Assembly: GCF_949628265.1 (NCBI RefSeq)
Contig: NC_088787.1
Span: 36,320,844 to 36,384,843 of the forward strand
Direction: 5' to 3'
Length of the DNA: 64,000 bases
Origin: Cloeon dipterum
Taxonomy: Eukaryota; Arthropoda; Insecta; Ephemeroptera; Baetidae
The notes beneath the pieces were generated by a model. That model was not told where the DNA came from, ran no database searches, and saw only the letters and a program-made list of their open reading frames with translations. Below are positions 12,943 to 23,323 of the stretch, piece by piece; the first letter of the stretch is position 1, and every line of letters begins with the position of its first letter. The translations under genes were made by a program, and so were the position numbers.

Positions 12943-15283
12943 GAATTTCCGCTTTGGCCATGGATTTGGTTTTTTTCATTTTTACCTTGATCTTGTGTCT
13001 GACGTTTTGGACCTTTTTCAGAGTTGACTTGTCCTTGGGTGCCAAATTGCATTTTGGTGTTTCCGGCCCGTGTGGCTTTTCTTGGCTTGACTTTTGACTG
13101 TTCACGTCGCGTGAGACTGACTCCTCTGCAGAAACCGGCACCTGAGTGGGCGGCTCTGCGTCTGAGCAGCGAGTGCAGCGGTGATCTGGCGCTTTAGAGC
13201 TACAATTATCAGCAAAACGCAACTTTGGCTCTCTGCACTCGTGTAAAGGGATCTCTTCCTCTCGCCAATCATCCGCTGGTGAAATTGGACTGGAAGAGGC
13301 GTCAGGTGCGCGACTCAGAGCGTCCGCCAGCTGGTTGGCCTTCCCTTTACGGTATGTTATAAGAGCATTGAGGTGGGAAATTTTCATAAGCCACCTCATA
13401 ACGCGTCCAGAAGCGTCAGTCATGTTAAATATATCTTTTATCGCACTATGATCTGTCTGAATTTCAATCTCCGCAAATTCTATGTAAGAGTTGAATTTCA
13501 TGCACGAATGCACAATCGCTAGCAATTCCAATTCAGTTGTGCAAAAATTTTGCTCCAATTTTGAGCATGCTCGTGAAGTATACGCTACTGGCCAGAGTTT
13601 ACCTTTTTGTTCTTGCATTAGGCATCCTGCTATGCCAGTTTTACTTGCATCTGTGATGATTGTAAATTTTTTATTTAGATCTGGTAGCGCAAGTGTGCAT
13701 TGGTCTGAGCAAATGTGGGTTTTTAAAGTCTCAAAGGCTTTATCTTGTTCTTGGTCCCATTTCCATGGCACATCTCCCATGAGTCTAGTGAGGGGTTTCG
13801 CAATAAGCGCCATTCTTGGAATGAAATTTTTCATGAAAACGCACATTCCATAAAAGCGCAATAATTGCTTCTTTGTTTTTGGCGCAGGGAAATTTTTTAT
13901 CGCCATTAGCTTGTTGGGGTCAGTTTTTAATTCACCCTGGGAGACAATGTGTCCTAGAATTTTTAACTCTGTGGCTGCAAATCTCACTTTCTTTGGATTT
14001 ATTGTTAATTCAGCCTCATGCAAACGACACAGCACCTCTTCAAGGTGTTTAGCATGCTCATCTATATCATTAGAGAAAATAATGCAGTTGTCAAAGTAAC
14101 AGCACGCGCTTTGCCAATATAATTCGCCTAGTACTGAGTCCATATAACGTTGAAAGGTAAATGGAGTGGAGGCAATACCAAAACTGGCCCTCTTATACTG
14201 AAAACATCCCTTATGGGTGCGAAAAGCTAGATATTTCCTGCTGTTTGGGTTCACTGGGATTTGGAAAAATCCAGATTTCAAATCTAAAATTGAAAAATAT
14301 CTTGCTCCTGCAAGTTGAGCAAAGATGTAATCCATAGGGGGAACGTTGTAAGGCTCTACTCCAATTAATCTTGAGTTAATGGGGCGACTGTCTATGCAGA
14401 GGCGGTATGCTTCAGCTTTCTCTTGCGCTTGCTGTTGTATAGATTTATCAGGGGGTTCTTTGTCTTGCTGCTTTTTTACATTTTGACTTTTCTTGACCAA
14501 AACTGGGGCACATAAAAAGTCTGAATTTGAGGGCTCTATTATATCATCCTCGAGTAGCTCATTGACTTTGATTTCTAATATCTTCCTCATTTTTGCATTC
14601 ATAGGACGCAGTGGTGCCTGGTATGGTGGGCCTTCTTGAACTTGAAGGACTTGCTCAACGCCTTTTGCGAGCCCTGGCTTTTCTGAAAAAACGCCCTTTG
14701 ATTGGAAAATGGTGACAATTTGAGCGATCTGATTCTTCGAGTCGCACTCTATTTTGTCTAGCAAGGTTTGTAGCTGCTCATTCTGGTCGCTTAGCATTGC
14801 ATTTCTACATTGTTTTCCGTTTTTCAGAGGCATAGCTTTCGAAAATGGATGTTCCTCATTGGGAGTACTTGTATGGAACCAGCCAGTGGGTGTGACAGCA
14901 ATCATTGCTTGCCGCAAGAAATCTCTCCCAAGTAAAACTTGCTCTGAATTGTCTGGCACAGCAAAGAAATTATGCACAAAACTGCCTGCAGGTGTGTGAA
15001 TTTTAATTGTCATCCCACCAAGTAAATCTGTTAATCCATTGATCATTTTTATTTGTTTGTTTGTGTGCCACACAGCAGTGTTTTTAGCTTTAAGCTTCTC
15101 AAATACAGCCTGTCCCAATAAACAAATGTCGGAGCCTGTGTCAAGTAGAGCGGAATATTTCCTGCCTAAAATGCGCACTTTGAGCATTGGTTTTGCAACA
15201 ATTGTTTGTTCCTTAGACCCAGATGGAAGCCGACTTGGTAAAGAAATTTTCCTTAACTTCCTGTTTAATTGGTCTTTGCGCAC
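12917..15283 (-). CDS. pol: pol (protease-RT-RNase H) of gypsy element 1
   Basis: 788-codon open frame; 15283 is a GTG, and the frame stays open upstream to the frameshift site, so it is translated as gag-pol rather than from its own start. Domains in order: aspartic protease with LLDTGSD (residues about 45-52); RT fingers/palm with RLCIDSRPINSRL and YFSILDLKSGFFQIPV; an active-site box CYFDNCIIFS; RNase H with FTIITDASKTG and TELELLAIVHS; then a charged Ser/Pro/Lys-rich linker. The RT box normally carries two adjacent Asp; here the second is Asn (GAC AAC), which should inactivate the enzyme. The frame ends near 12.92 kb, where the integrase continues in another frame. Confidence 0.9.
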   Translation of the reverse strand: MRKDQLNRKLRKISLPSRLPSGSKEQTIVAKPMLKVRILGRKYSALLDTGSDICLLGQAVFEKLKAKNTAVWHTNKQIKMINGLTDLLGGMTIKIHTPAGSFVHNFFAVPDNSEQVLLGRDFLRQAMIAVTPTGWFHTSTPNEEHPFSKAMPLKNGKQCRNAMLSDQNEQLQTLLDKIECDSKNQIAQIVTIFQSKGVFSEKPGLAKGVEQVLQVQEGPPYQAPLRPMNAKMRKILEIKVNELLEDDIIEPSNSDFLCAPVLVKKSQNVKKQQDKEPPDKSIQQQAQEKAEAYRLCIDSRPINSRLIGVEPYNVPPMDYIFAQLAGARYFSILDLKSGFFQIPVNPNSRKYLAFRTHKGCFQYKRASFGIASTPFTFQRYMDSVLGELYWQSACCYFDNCIIFSNDIDEHAKHLEEVLCRLHEAELTINPKKVRFAATELKILGHIVSQGELKTDPNKLMAIKNFPAPKTKKQLLRFYGMCVFMKNFIPRMALIAKPLTRLMGDVPWKWDQEQDKAFETLKTHICSDQCTLALPDLNKKFTIITDASKTGIAGCLMQEQKGKLWPVAYTSRACSKLEQNFCTTELELLAIVHSCMKFNSYIEFAEIEIQTDHSAIKDIFNMTDASGRVMRWLMKISHLNALITYRKGKANQLADALSRAPDASSSPISPADDWREEEIPLHECREPKLRFADNCSSKAPDHRCTRCSDAEPPTQVPVSAEESVSRDVNSQKSSQEKPHGPETPKCNLAPKDKSTLKKVQNVRHKIKVKMKKTKSMAKAEIHVKVDFPS

Positions 15284-15360
15284 TCGAGTTGTATCTTTGC
15301 CATTTTGTGGGTTTTGTTTTTGTGCTCTTTCTAATTTTGGCTCACGTGGAAAAGGCTGGC

Positions 15361-17226
15361 CTACTCGTTTTTTGACTCGCTATCAGCAGGCCCTTGCTCT
15401 GCCTGTTCTTCAACAGCATAGCTTTCGTCATAGTACTCAATGTACTGCTCAGTGTTGGGATCATACTCGTAATCAAAACTAGAGGCACCATCATAATATT
15501 CAGCCTCTTGCTGGTATTGCTGCAACCCATGAGACTGAGCGCCTTCTTGGTCATGTGCAAGTTGACCTAACTCGCCTGCCTTTGCTCCTACTATTTGTTT
15601 ATTTCCTTTGAAATGGTTGTAATTTTGAGCGTTGTTTTCAGTTTTATTCGGTGCATTGACCATCTTATGGCCTTGATCTGACTGGCGGGGTGTCTGGCCA
15701 GATGGACCTGATGGCCTCCATGTTAAGGCGAGTTGGCCTCTTCCTGCGGAACCTTGTCCTGCAGCCATTGGAAGGCGCTGTGGTTGTGTGCCAGAGCGTT
15801 GTTGGAAATTCACTATGTTTGGTAATTGTTGTGTTGTACCACGATTTTGGCCAAATTGTAACCTTTGTCCTTGCAAAGGTTGACCCTGAATTGCAGGACG
15901 CACGCCAGGGTTGTAGCACCTGTGCATCTGAGGGTTCAGGGACCGCAACGTAACTGGCTGCAGTGATGTTTGAGTACCAAATCGACTTTGCGGCTGATTA
16001 TTGTGGACTTGAGGGTACTGTTTTGGATGTCCACGGTAAGCAATTTAGGGCTCTGCAAAGTCTGCAGCTGGTGGAGGCGGACGGTAAGTTTTTGTCCTAT
16101 ATAATTCAGCCTGAATTAGCTTTAATGACTCATCTAGTTCTGCCACTGACGTAAATACGCGTCCTACTGTATAACGCCTGTATTCAGGGTGTAACAGGGA
16201 AATCGCTTTTTTATTATATCAGGGTTAGGGTAGTTTTGGTCTATCTGTTTGCACATCAGGTAGATTTTATGCAAGAAGACTGATGGTGGTTCTTTTGCGT
16301 GCTGGAAGCGTTTCTCCAGGTCCCTTTTTAACTGCTCTTTGTAGTCAGGCGCGCAATATTCTTGCATAAACGCTTGTTCAAACTGGTCCCAAGAAGTAAA
16401 GGTATGGCTATAAATGGTAAACCAGTTGGCAGCCTCCTCCACTAGCGCTGTGGGGAGTCGATATTGCACTAGCTGCAGTAGGGAAATTCCATGAGCGATA
16501 GCAATTTGCTTTATTTGCCTGATAAATTCGTAAGGCGATTTTTTATCAGCTCTGCCAGAAAATGATGGCACTGGAATTTTTGCAAGCTTGAACAGCGTCG
16601 CCTGCGCGTTTTGCGCAGGAGAAAAACTTCCCTGGTTGGCACTCATTTGGGAATGCGTGAAATGCGGCTGACGGTGCATATGAGACTGTTGCAGGTTGCG
16701 TAATCTGAATTCCTGCGGATTGCGAAGCAATTCCCAAATTCTGGTTTTGGCCCAAATTTTGGTTTATTGGTCTTGATGTCGCTTGGGGCGCGTATTGTGG
16801 ACCACCACTTGATTGAGATAATGTTTGCACTATCTCTTCTGGCGCAATTTTATGCCTCATCATCAAGCGCATCATTTGATCCAAATGCTGAATGTGGATC
16901 ATTTTGTACATGGAAAATTGCGTTTCCTCATTAATTTCGTCCCCTGTTGGAGCTCGTGGTCCAAAGGGTGGTTTTTCTGCTGCCCGGAAACCTGTTCCAG
17001 TGGCCCCTGTTGTGTTTTCATCATGCGCTTTTGCATGATCCATCCCCGCGTGGTTTTCACTTAGGGAGAAATGCGTACTGTCAAAATTTACTGTTCCTGA
17101 CGGCTCGAGGCCCGTCACAGTGATATCCGAGTCCCCTTTTTCTGGGGTCCTCGTGGAGTCCATCTCTGTGGTGTGACTCATGCTTTCAAAGTCCAAATCA
17201 GTTTTTGAGCTTACTACTTCTACCAC
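15361..17226 (-). pseudogene. gag: gag of gypsy element 1, frameshifted
   Basis: Structural polyprotein of the element. The first open segment (17226-16546) starts at a GTG in the track; the more likely Met is the ATG about 15 codons in (MSHTTEMDS). The second segment (16730-16164) holds the capsid-like core with FTSWDQFEQAFMQEYC and PSVFLHKI, typical of Ty3/gypsy gag. The frame changes again at an A6 run near 16206, then reads through a TAA (16047-16045) to a Gln/Gly/Pro-rich C-terminus (15948-15361). The expected zinc knuckle is reduced to HRCYNPGV, so nucleic-acid binding is probably lost. The gag frame ends at TAG 15363-15361, immediately after a slippery heptamer. Confidence 0.85.
15367..15373 (-). 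promoter_or_regulatory. -1 ribosomal frameshift site (A AAA AAC)
   Basis: In the gag frame the codons TCA AAA AAC GAG TAG end gag. The heptamer A AAA AAC with zero-frame codons AAA and AAC is the classical -1 slippage signal. Slipping back one base enters the frame that continues open into protease and RT. The gag stop lies only one codon downstream. Confidence 0.75.
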
Positions 17227-17354
17227 ACGCTATTTAATTACGCGCGGTGCTCGACTCAGCTTAACGCTCTTCTATGAGCGCAGCCTTTCTGAGCGTCTCA
17301 GCTGCCCAATTTAAAACAGCTAATGCCCGGTCTCAAACTGCGGGTGCAATACAC

Positions 17355-17374
17355 GCAGCGGACAGGCCCCCAAA
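17355..17374 (-). promoter_or_regulatory. putative primer-binding site
   Basis: Immediately inside the LTR the element strand reads TTTGGGGGCCTGTCCG. This is close to the 3' end of tRNA-Pro as used by retroelements (TGGGGGCTCGTCCG), with a two-base difference. Position and TGG start fit a PBS; the tRNA assignment is tentative. Confidence 0.45.
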
Positions 17375-17825
17375 TGTAACGCGCGTGTCTAGGGGAAATG
17401 CGCTACGCGTTACTATCTGGCGCGGCTTGAAGAGCCGGCGCCCAGATCTAGCCTGTTCTGCTTTTGGGCTGCGGGAACTCTCTCGTGGGAGTTCCCGCGA
17501 TTAAACTGAATTCGGACTCTTTCGGCCGGTCATCGGCACCCAGAGCCGGGCACTCGCCTTGGTCGATCTCGTGGTCGACAGGCGGTGTCCTCGAACTCCG
17601 TCACTGTCAGACGGACAGTGCACAAATATGGAGATTTACGTTATTTAAATGAATTACTTTAAGTTAACTTACTCTTCTTCAGGTGATCTCAAGCAATTAA
17701 ACAACTCCTCTTATCATTTGAGCACTTGAGCTTTATTATCCGAAACCACGACCGCCGCCCGCGACGGCCTAGCTTACATTGACCTCCTCCCCGCTCGCTA
17801 TTGCACAGAGGGGTCGCCTTATACA
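17375..17825 (-). repeat. 5' LTR of gypsy element 1
   Basis: On the element's strand the segment starts TGTATAAGGCG and ends GCGCGTTACA (17375), giving TG...CA ends of 451 bp. The inner boundary is supported because a primer-binding-like string follows at once. An AATAAA-type signal lies inside (GATAATAAAGC). The outer boundary is an inference from the TG terminus; without a second LTR it cannot be confirmed. Confidence 0.5.
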
Positions 17826-17835
17826 GGTGATAGAG

Positions 17836-18420
17836 TGGGAGCAAAAGGTAGTCGCTGCAAATATTTTTCAAGATAGCGAAACTTTAGCTGAAGTCTTCAT
17901 TAACTTCTCATGAAAAAACAAAACCATTCGTGCAAACCGTTTTCGTGCTGCGCATGATTTCCCAAGTGTCCAACTTGAAAAACCGAGAAAAATCGGAAGA
18001 TTCCAAAAATGGTAAAATTGCACATTTTCGGACTCGTCGAGAAATGCTTATTCCAAAAATGTTTGGTTTTTGAAATCGGATAATTTTTCAAAAAGTTGCA
18101 CCATTTTAAAAATGTACAAATTTTCAAATATTTCTTGAATGTTTCAACGTTTCATAACTTTTCGAATAATGCTCAGATTTTCAAAAGCCAAACATTTTTG
18201 GAAACAGCACTTCGTGTGGAGTCTGAAAATGTGTGATTTGAACATTTTTGGACACTTTCGATTTTTTTCGATTTTTTTTTAAAGTTGGATACTTGGGAAA
18301 TCAAGCGCACCTTGAAAACGGCTTGCACGAATGTTTTTATTTTTACACGAGAAGTTTATAAAGACCTTAGCTAGGTTTTGGCGATCTTGAAATAATTTTC
18401 TCGATATTGTTCCTTTTCCC
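17836..18420. repeat. long imperfect palindrome (fold-back)
   Basis: The two halves are reverse complements centred near 18128. CCATTCGTGCAA at 17924 pairs with the complement around 18333, GTTTGG at 18061 with CCAAAC ending at 18193, and AACTTCTCATG near 17905 with its partner near 18345. Similarity extends to at least 17850 and 18405 with scattered mismatches and single-base gaps. It abuts the outer end of the gypsy LTR. No open frame is supported. It could be a fold-back MITE or a source of hairpin RNA. Confidence 0.8.
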
Positions 18421-19287
18421 AAGAAGTCTAGTGAATTTTAAAGGAATTTTCCGGGAAAGTCGAAGGCGAAAGAAATTTTGTTCCAAACAAAGAAGATTGC
18501 AAATTTCATCAGCTTTCAGAATCTGTGCTTATTTATGCTTTTTGAGACAAAGGTGCCGAGCTGCAAGGCCAAAACGGACCCCTTATGAAAGTGGGCAATT
18601 TTGGTCTGATTTTCAAAAACTAAAATTTTTTCAGACCAACTTGCCATTTTCTAGCAGCATATCGAATTTCGACTTTATTCGACAAGATTTGTCCCATAAC
18701 TCTCCTTCGAGCTGAGCTTCCCGAAACGTGTTGCCGGAGTTAGACATTTTCACCGATTTTCATGAAAAATCATAATTTTTTCGATTGTTTCACATCAACA
18801 ATGACTTGGCCAAAAAATTTCAGCCAGAATCGATGTTGTGCTTCACATTTTGTGAGAAAATTTGGGAAAGCCGTAATTTTTTGTGAATTGACTTCAAAAT
18901 TTCGCTTTCCTGAAAAAAATTAACTTTGCAAATCGAAAAAATATCACTGGATTCGGAATCCCCGTGAAATTTTATCCTGGAAAACCTATTTGCACGATAG
19001 AAAAATGAAGGTTCGTGTCCCGGAAAAATTTAACCTGAGTTTTCCATAGGACACCTTTTTCGCCTGAGCATTTTGCATTTTACCGGCCGAACAATCGACC
19101 TGGGAGAGTAGACACCAATTATTGGTCTCTTCCTACACAGCCAAAGTTTATGCCGACGTTGGAATTTTTCGGAACGGACTACGGGTTCTTCAAATAGAGC
19201 CCCGTTATCAGTGGTCGTTCATTTCTTGTACACCCTGTATTTTGGTTGCATCTGCTTTATTGGGTTTTTTCCTTCTGGGATTAAAAC
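18421..19287. other. no gene seen; T-rich unclassified repeat-like DNA
   Basis: About 870 bp of low-complexity-leaning DNA rich in TTTTTC and AAATTT strings. Open frames are short and motif-free. The string TGTACACCCTGTAT near 19224 resembles ends of insect DNA elements but has no partner that I could find. Confidence 0.5.
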
Positions 19288-19295
19288 ATTTTCTC

Positions 19296-20223
19296 CATAG
19301 GCGATCGGTGCATGTAAGTGGGTCAACGGTCACTTGAGGTGTCCAAAGGAGGCAGGAAGGAAAAATTCCTAAATTACAATTTTCCTGGCCAAATTTTCCT
19401 TTAGTCGCTATATATTTGAGTCTGCAGGCTTGCCGCCTGCTCGCTCTAGAGCGCAAGCACACGAGCGCATGCGTACTAGCGACCCGTGTGCTAGGCTAGT
19501 GCCACACGAATCCACGGGTTAAATCAAATGGGAAATTGGGACCAATCAGCGACCTCCAAATTTAACACGTAAAATCCCATAAGCAGCAAGTGGTAGACAG
19601 AGTCACTTAAAAGTGGTGGGAGAGCACGCGAATGTGACAGCGACTTCAATTTTTTTCTTGTTTTGGTGCAATTTTTGATTCGAAAAGCTGATTGCAGATT
19701 GAGAATAAACAAAATAAGTACTTCTGTCTAAATGCTGAATTTAATATTATGAAAATATGGTGCACAAAGACATTTTAGCTAGGGAAATTGTCGTGGTCGT
19801 CGATTTTAAAATGCGCACCGCGCTCGACAAACACCCAAATTTTTACACTCCAATTGATTAATTAATTGTGGCACCAAGGAAATTGATTTCGTATGTTGAG
19901 CAATTATTTTATATAATAAGTGAGTGAGTTACAAAGTGAATATTTAAGTCAAAAAGTAGATATCTCCAATAATAAAATTTGTGCGCTCTTATTTACTATC
20001 TAGTTTTGGATCTTGAATATAGAAATCACTTTTACCCTCTAAAATATAAACAAAACTAAAATAATTAAATTGGTAATATAATATGTGCCTTTGAATTATT
20101 GCTTTAAAAATTGGTCGGGAGGTTGTTTTTATACCAATTACGGTTCATATGGGTTTTCCCGGTTTTTTCCACAATATTGGCCACTGCCACTTGAGGTGTA
20201 TCGAAATCCACCGATCGCCTATG
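19296..20223. mobile_element. non-autonomous DNA transposon, 8-bp TSD
   Basis: 928-bp element bounded by exact 15-bp terminal inverted repeats: CATAGGCGATCGGTG at 19296-19310 and its reverse complement at 20209-20223. The 8-bp string ATTTTCTC is directly repeated immediately outside both ends (19288-19295 and 20224-20231). An 8-bp duplication is typical of the P and hAT superfamilies; TIRs starting CA fit P, and P/THAP9-type transposase relics occur in this window. The interior is A+T-rich with no transposase, so mobility would need an enzyme in trans. The perfect target duplication suggests fairly recent insertion. Confidence 0.88.
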
Positions 20224-20299
20224 ATTTTCTCACACCACTTTTCCACCCATTCCATTGATTAATGGATATGTATACATATCAGTCAAGGAGGAGCGAAAG

Positions 20300-20440
20300 C
20301 AGCTGATTAGCTTAAGTAAGTTAGTTAAAAAACTTTCACTTCATGATCCATGTCGAGAGGATTTCAATTGTACGAGATTTGACTTCGGCAAGCGGTTGCG
20401 ACAGGAAATCTGTGCAGTCAATAGTTCATTTATTTCATCA
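20300..20440 (+). mobile_element. LINE fragment (family C), left part
   Basis: Encodes FDFGKRLRQEICAVNSSF, matching FDFTKSLRKEICAANDAF in the related fragment at 23.87 kb. This is the linker between endonuclease and reverse transcriptase in that family. The similarity stops where the minus-strand LINE begins and the following part of the protein reappears near 21.76 kb, so this piece and that one were one element split by an insertion. Confidence 0.6.
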
Positions 20441-21752
20441 TTATAATTATTATTCTTGTTTATTCTTGCCATGTCATATACATAAAATACAAATATATCA
20501 AATTAAGCAAGAAAGGGCGAACAGCACTAGCGAAAAAATGCTATAACGATCAATCACAGGGTAATATAACGCCGCACTGTGCCGCAAATCAAATATTTTA
20601 AACACTAATCACAATCATTGTGCACTTGCCACAAATACTTTTTACACAGGGAGGGAAATTCAGCTACGGTGCAGTCCTTGAGCTCAGGTGGCATATCGTT
20701 TCACGGCTGCACCACTCTGAAGGAAAACGCACGTTGGCCGAAAACACTGCGCACTGGCTGCAGACGCTGGTGCCGGTCGTTCGCGTTGCCTTGCAGCTGC
20801 CGCCTCACGGAGATGCGTGCACACCAGGAGCCTTAAGCGTCCGGCGCGGACGGAAGCCCAGACGACTTCAGCGCCTCCCTCGAGATGCTGTAGTCTTCGC
20901 GGTTGCAGGTGCGGCCGGATGGCCAGCAGGACTCCACCCGCGGCACGGCGTCCGCCTAGTCTGTCTCTCCGCAACACCACACATTCGCGCGGAATAAACT
21001 CGTGGTTCTTGATGTCGGGCGTCAGCCATGTCTCGTTGACTGCGCAGATGTCTGCATCATGGTTTTCGAATAAGGCGAAATTGTCTGCTGCCGTTTTTCT
21101 GTTCTTCATGGAGCGAGCATTAAACACAAAATCTTGACTGCTTTATTTATTTGGTCACGCATGGCTTGCGATTGGCGCGGCGGTGGCTCAGGGATGCTCC
21201 AAAATGAGTCGTTAAATAATGGCAGCGTGCACGACCAACAGACAAAATTATTTTTCTTCCTGTTGTTATTTATTTCTCTTTCAGTGATTGTTGTGCGCTT
21301 CAGGAGGCAGGTCTTGTGGTATTTTTTAAACATTCGGAGCATTCAATAAATATGGCGTTTCTTCGACCTGCTTTGTCACCATAGACGCAAACAGCTGACG
21401 GCATGAATGGCATTCAAAAGTGGGTCAAGGTCATTTGAGGTGATGACCTGTGGTGTAGATGGAACGCAGAGTATGGCCGGTATGTGCTCTCTCACCTATG
21501 GCCACCAACGCAATATGCCACTTATCGTCAGGAACCTGCTCATCTCCCGGAACGGAATTTTCAGTTTTCTAGCTTTAATTCAGGTCCAGGGTCGAAATGT
21601 CTAAGGGTTGGGTTGGCGAGATACTTCGCGGCACCCCTGGGCCCAATGGTTGTCTGAAACAAGTCAAAAAACCAGAGAAAACTGGTCAGATTCAGGGAGC
21701 TCCTTGCCAACGTGTCTGTTAGTTACCTGGCGCTCTGCCCCTCTCCCTGTCA
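20440..21752 (-). mobile_element. LINE (PHD family) with internal deletion
   Basis: Minus-strand copy of the LINE family seen at 61.2-64 kb. From its 5' end (about 21752) it matches that copy's 5' UTR (for example GGGCCCAG and GGCCAT-AGGTGAG blocks), then its PHD-finger region (VCWSCTLPLFNDSFW) and the start of the endonuclease (NARSMKNRK, AVNETWL, GGVLLAI). After RLRLLV (near 20825) it jumps directly to the extreme C-terminus of the same family (RSVFGQRAFSFRVVQP, LKDCTVAEFPSLCKKYLW) and a matching 3' UTR. The endonuclease catalytic half and the whole RT are therefore missing. A frame break follows the PHD region and a TGA replaces a Trp codon near 20700. Confidence 0.8.
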
Positions 21753-22365
21753 GCTGTGAATAAGTTGGCTGCAGCGTGGTCAATGATAAACAAGACAATA
21801 GGTTCCATGAAAGAAAAAGCCACTGATTCACGAAATGGGTGTCAATAATGTTGCTGTTACATCGATATTGGATTGCCAATGCGTTGAACCGAAATTTTGT
21901 AGTTCCCGAAACACCTAATCTTCTCTTTCCGCGGATGGTGGGTCCACTGCATGCTGAGACCATGTTTTTAGATCCGGTTGGTGTTCAGGAGGTGCTGCAT
22001 CACCTGCGGCTCATGGCACCAAAGCGGTCAGCGGGTTGGGATGATGTTCTAATGTTTCTTGCAAAGCGTTCGGCGCAGCAGATTGCAGCTCCTCTGGCCG
22101 ACATAATTAACTTCTCGTTCTCTAGTGGTGTTTTCCCAGCGTTGATGAAGAGAGCAGTAGTTAAAACCTTGTTCTAAAAAAATGATCGGCTGGATGTGAA
22201 GAACAATAAGCATATTGCGAACCTTCCAACTTTTTCTTAAGTGCTTGAGAACTGTGTTTTTATTCGTTTGATGAATTTCTATGACGCCCAGTTTGGTTCC
22301 CCTCAGTCAGCATGGTTTCGTGCCAGGGAGATGTACAGTCACAGCCTTATATGAATTTTAAAACG
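21753..22365 (+). mobile_element. LINE fragment (family C), right part
   Basis: Resumes the family C polyprotein: SMINKTIGSMKEKA parallels TVIKKMTGAVKEKP at 23.96 kb. RT N-terminal motifs follow: LADIINFSFSSGVFPALMKRA and, after further breaks, HGFVPGRCTVTALYEF. Stops and frame changes are frequent (for example after VVKTLF). The catalytic box is absent because the fragment ends near 22.36 kb. The sense open segment is 21839-22177. Confidence 0.7.
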
Positions 22366-22388
22366 GATCAATCAAAACCGCAAAAAAT

Positions 22389-22694
22389 ATGGCTCGAATA
22401 TTTCATCAAACTTATAAATCATACGTGATGATGTGCAAAGCCGCCGGGGAAGCGATTAAGTGTGAACTCGCCGCCGACGAGGGCCATCAACGCTGGTACG
22501 GCGAGGAAGCTCTCGATCCGGGCGTCCTCGAATGGCTGGAGACAGCGGATGACGCACTCATGCAATTTGTCATCGAACCCTTACACCTGGTTCAGATTTC
22601 GGGACAATTTCATGCCAGTACCGATGTATTCTGCGATCTGGAAGATGGTAAAACCACGATCCCGCTTAGAAAGAGAGCCAAAAAACAAAATTGA
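22389..22694 (+). CDS. unknown 101-aa open frame
   Basis: Opens with ATG and ends at TGA; richer in G+C than its surroundings. The product is Glu/Asp/Leu-rich with Trp residues (RWYGEEALDPGVLEWLE) and ends in a basic tail (PLRKRAKKQN). No family recognised. The opposite strand also looks exon-like: GTGAGT donor after ATGAACGACGTCGCAAT near 22.76 kb and a TCTTCCAG acceptor near 22.65 kb, followed by an 18-codon open stretch. I cannot decide which strand is coding; either way it is a small fragment. Confidence 0.3.
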   Translation: MARIFHQTYKSYVMMCKAAGEAIKCELAADEGHQRWYGEEALDPGVLEWLETADDALMQFVIEPLHLVQISGQFHASTDVFCDLEDGKTTIPLRKRAKKQN

Positions 22695-23323
22695 AACCAA
22701 ACATGGAATATTATTGAGTTGCGAAAAAGAATATCAAATGCGGAAAAATTACTCACATTGCGACGTCGTTCATCTTGAGAGTTCAACACAGCGCGACACG
22801 AAAGAGACCGTCGAAAGCATGTGAGCTAGAAACACTCGAGTCTGCAGTCTGCTAGCACAGCGCGCTTTCAGCTGTCAACCAAAGCAGCCACGCGTTGGCG
22901 CTCATGCGCCAAACGGTCACGTTGGTGGATGTTTCTCGAACAAATATACAATAGAATCGAAAAATGCGTTTTTCTGGTGCTACGCGGATTGCAAAATAGC
23001 TCAAGCTCTTTCGGCTATTGTTCGATTATAATTATATGTACGATGGATATCAACCGCGTATGCCGTATTTTAATAAATCAAACGATCGTGCGATTGACCG
23101 TAAATATTTTTAATGCATCACGAATTTCTTGCAAGAGTGGAAAAGGTGTACGATTTTTAAAATGAAACAGCAGTAAGTGTTTTTGAACCGTTTATTTATT
23201 GAGAATCCAAGAACTTTTGTTGATTGCGCGCAACCTCGGATACGGCGTTGTTTCTTAGCATGGACTCCAATGAAATGAAAAATGAACCATTTACGAACAC
23301 GGATCGAATAAATAACAAAAAGT

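Larger units (their letters stand above)
11599..17825 (-). mobile_element. Ty3/gypsy LTR retrotransposon 1, defective
   Basis: Minus-strand element in the order LTR (17825-17375), primer-binding region, gag, protease, RT, RNase H, integrase, ending near 11599. Only the 5' LTR was found; nothing between 11.2 and 11.6 kb resembles it, so the 3' LTR is lost or the element is 3'-truncated. Coding damage includes frame changes in gag, a TAA at 16047-16045, a frame break between RNase H and integrase near 12.93 kb, and a TGA at 12102-12100. The RT active site is also substituted. The PR-RT-RNase H-IN order marks Ty3/gypsy rather than copia. Confidence 0.9.
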
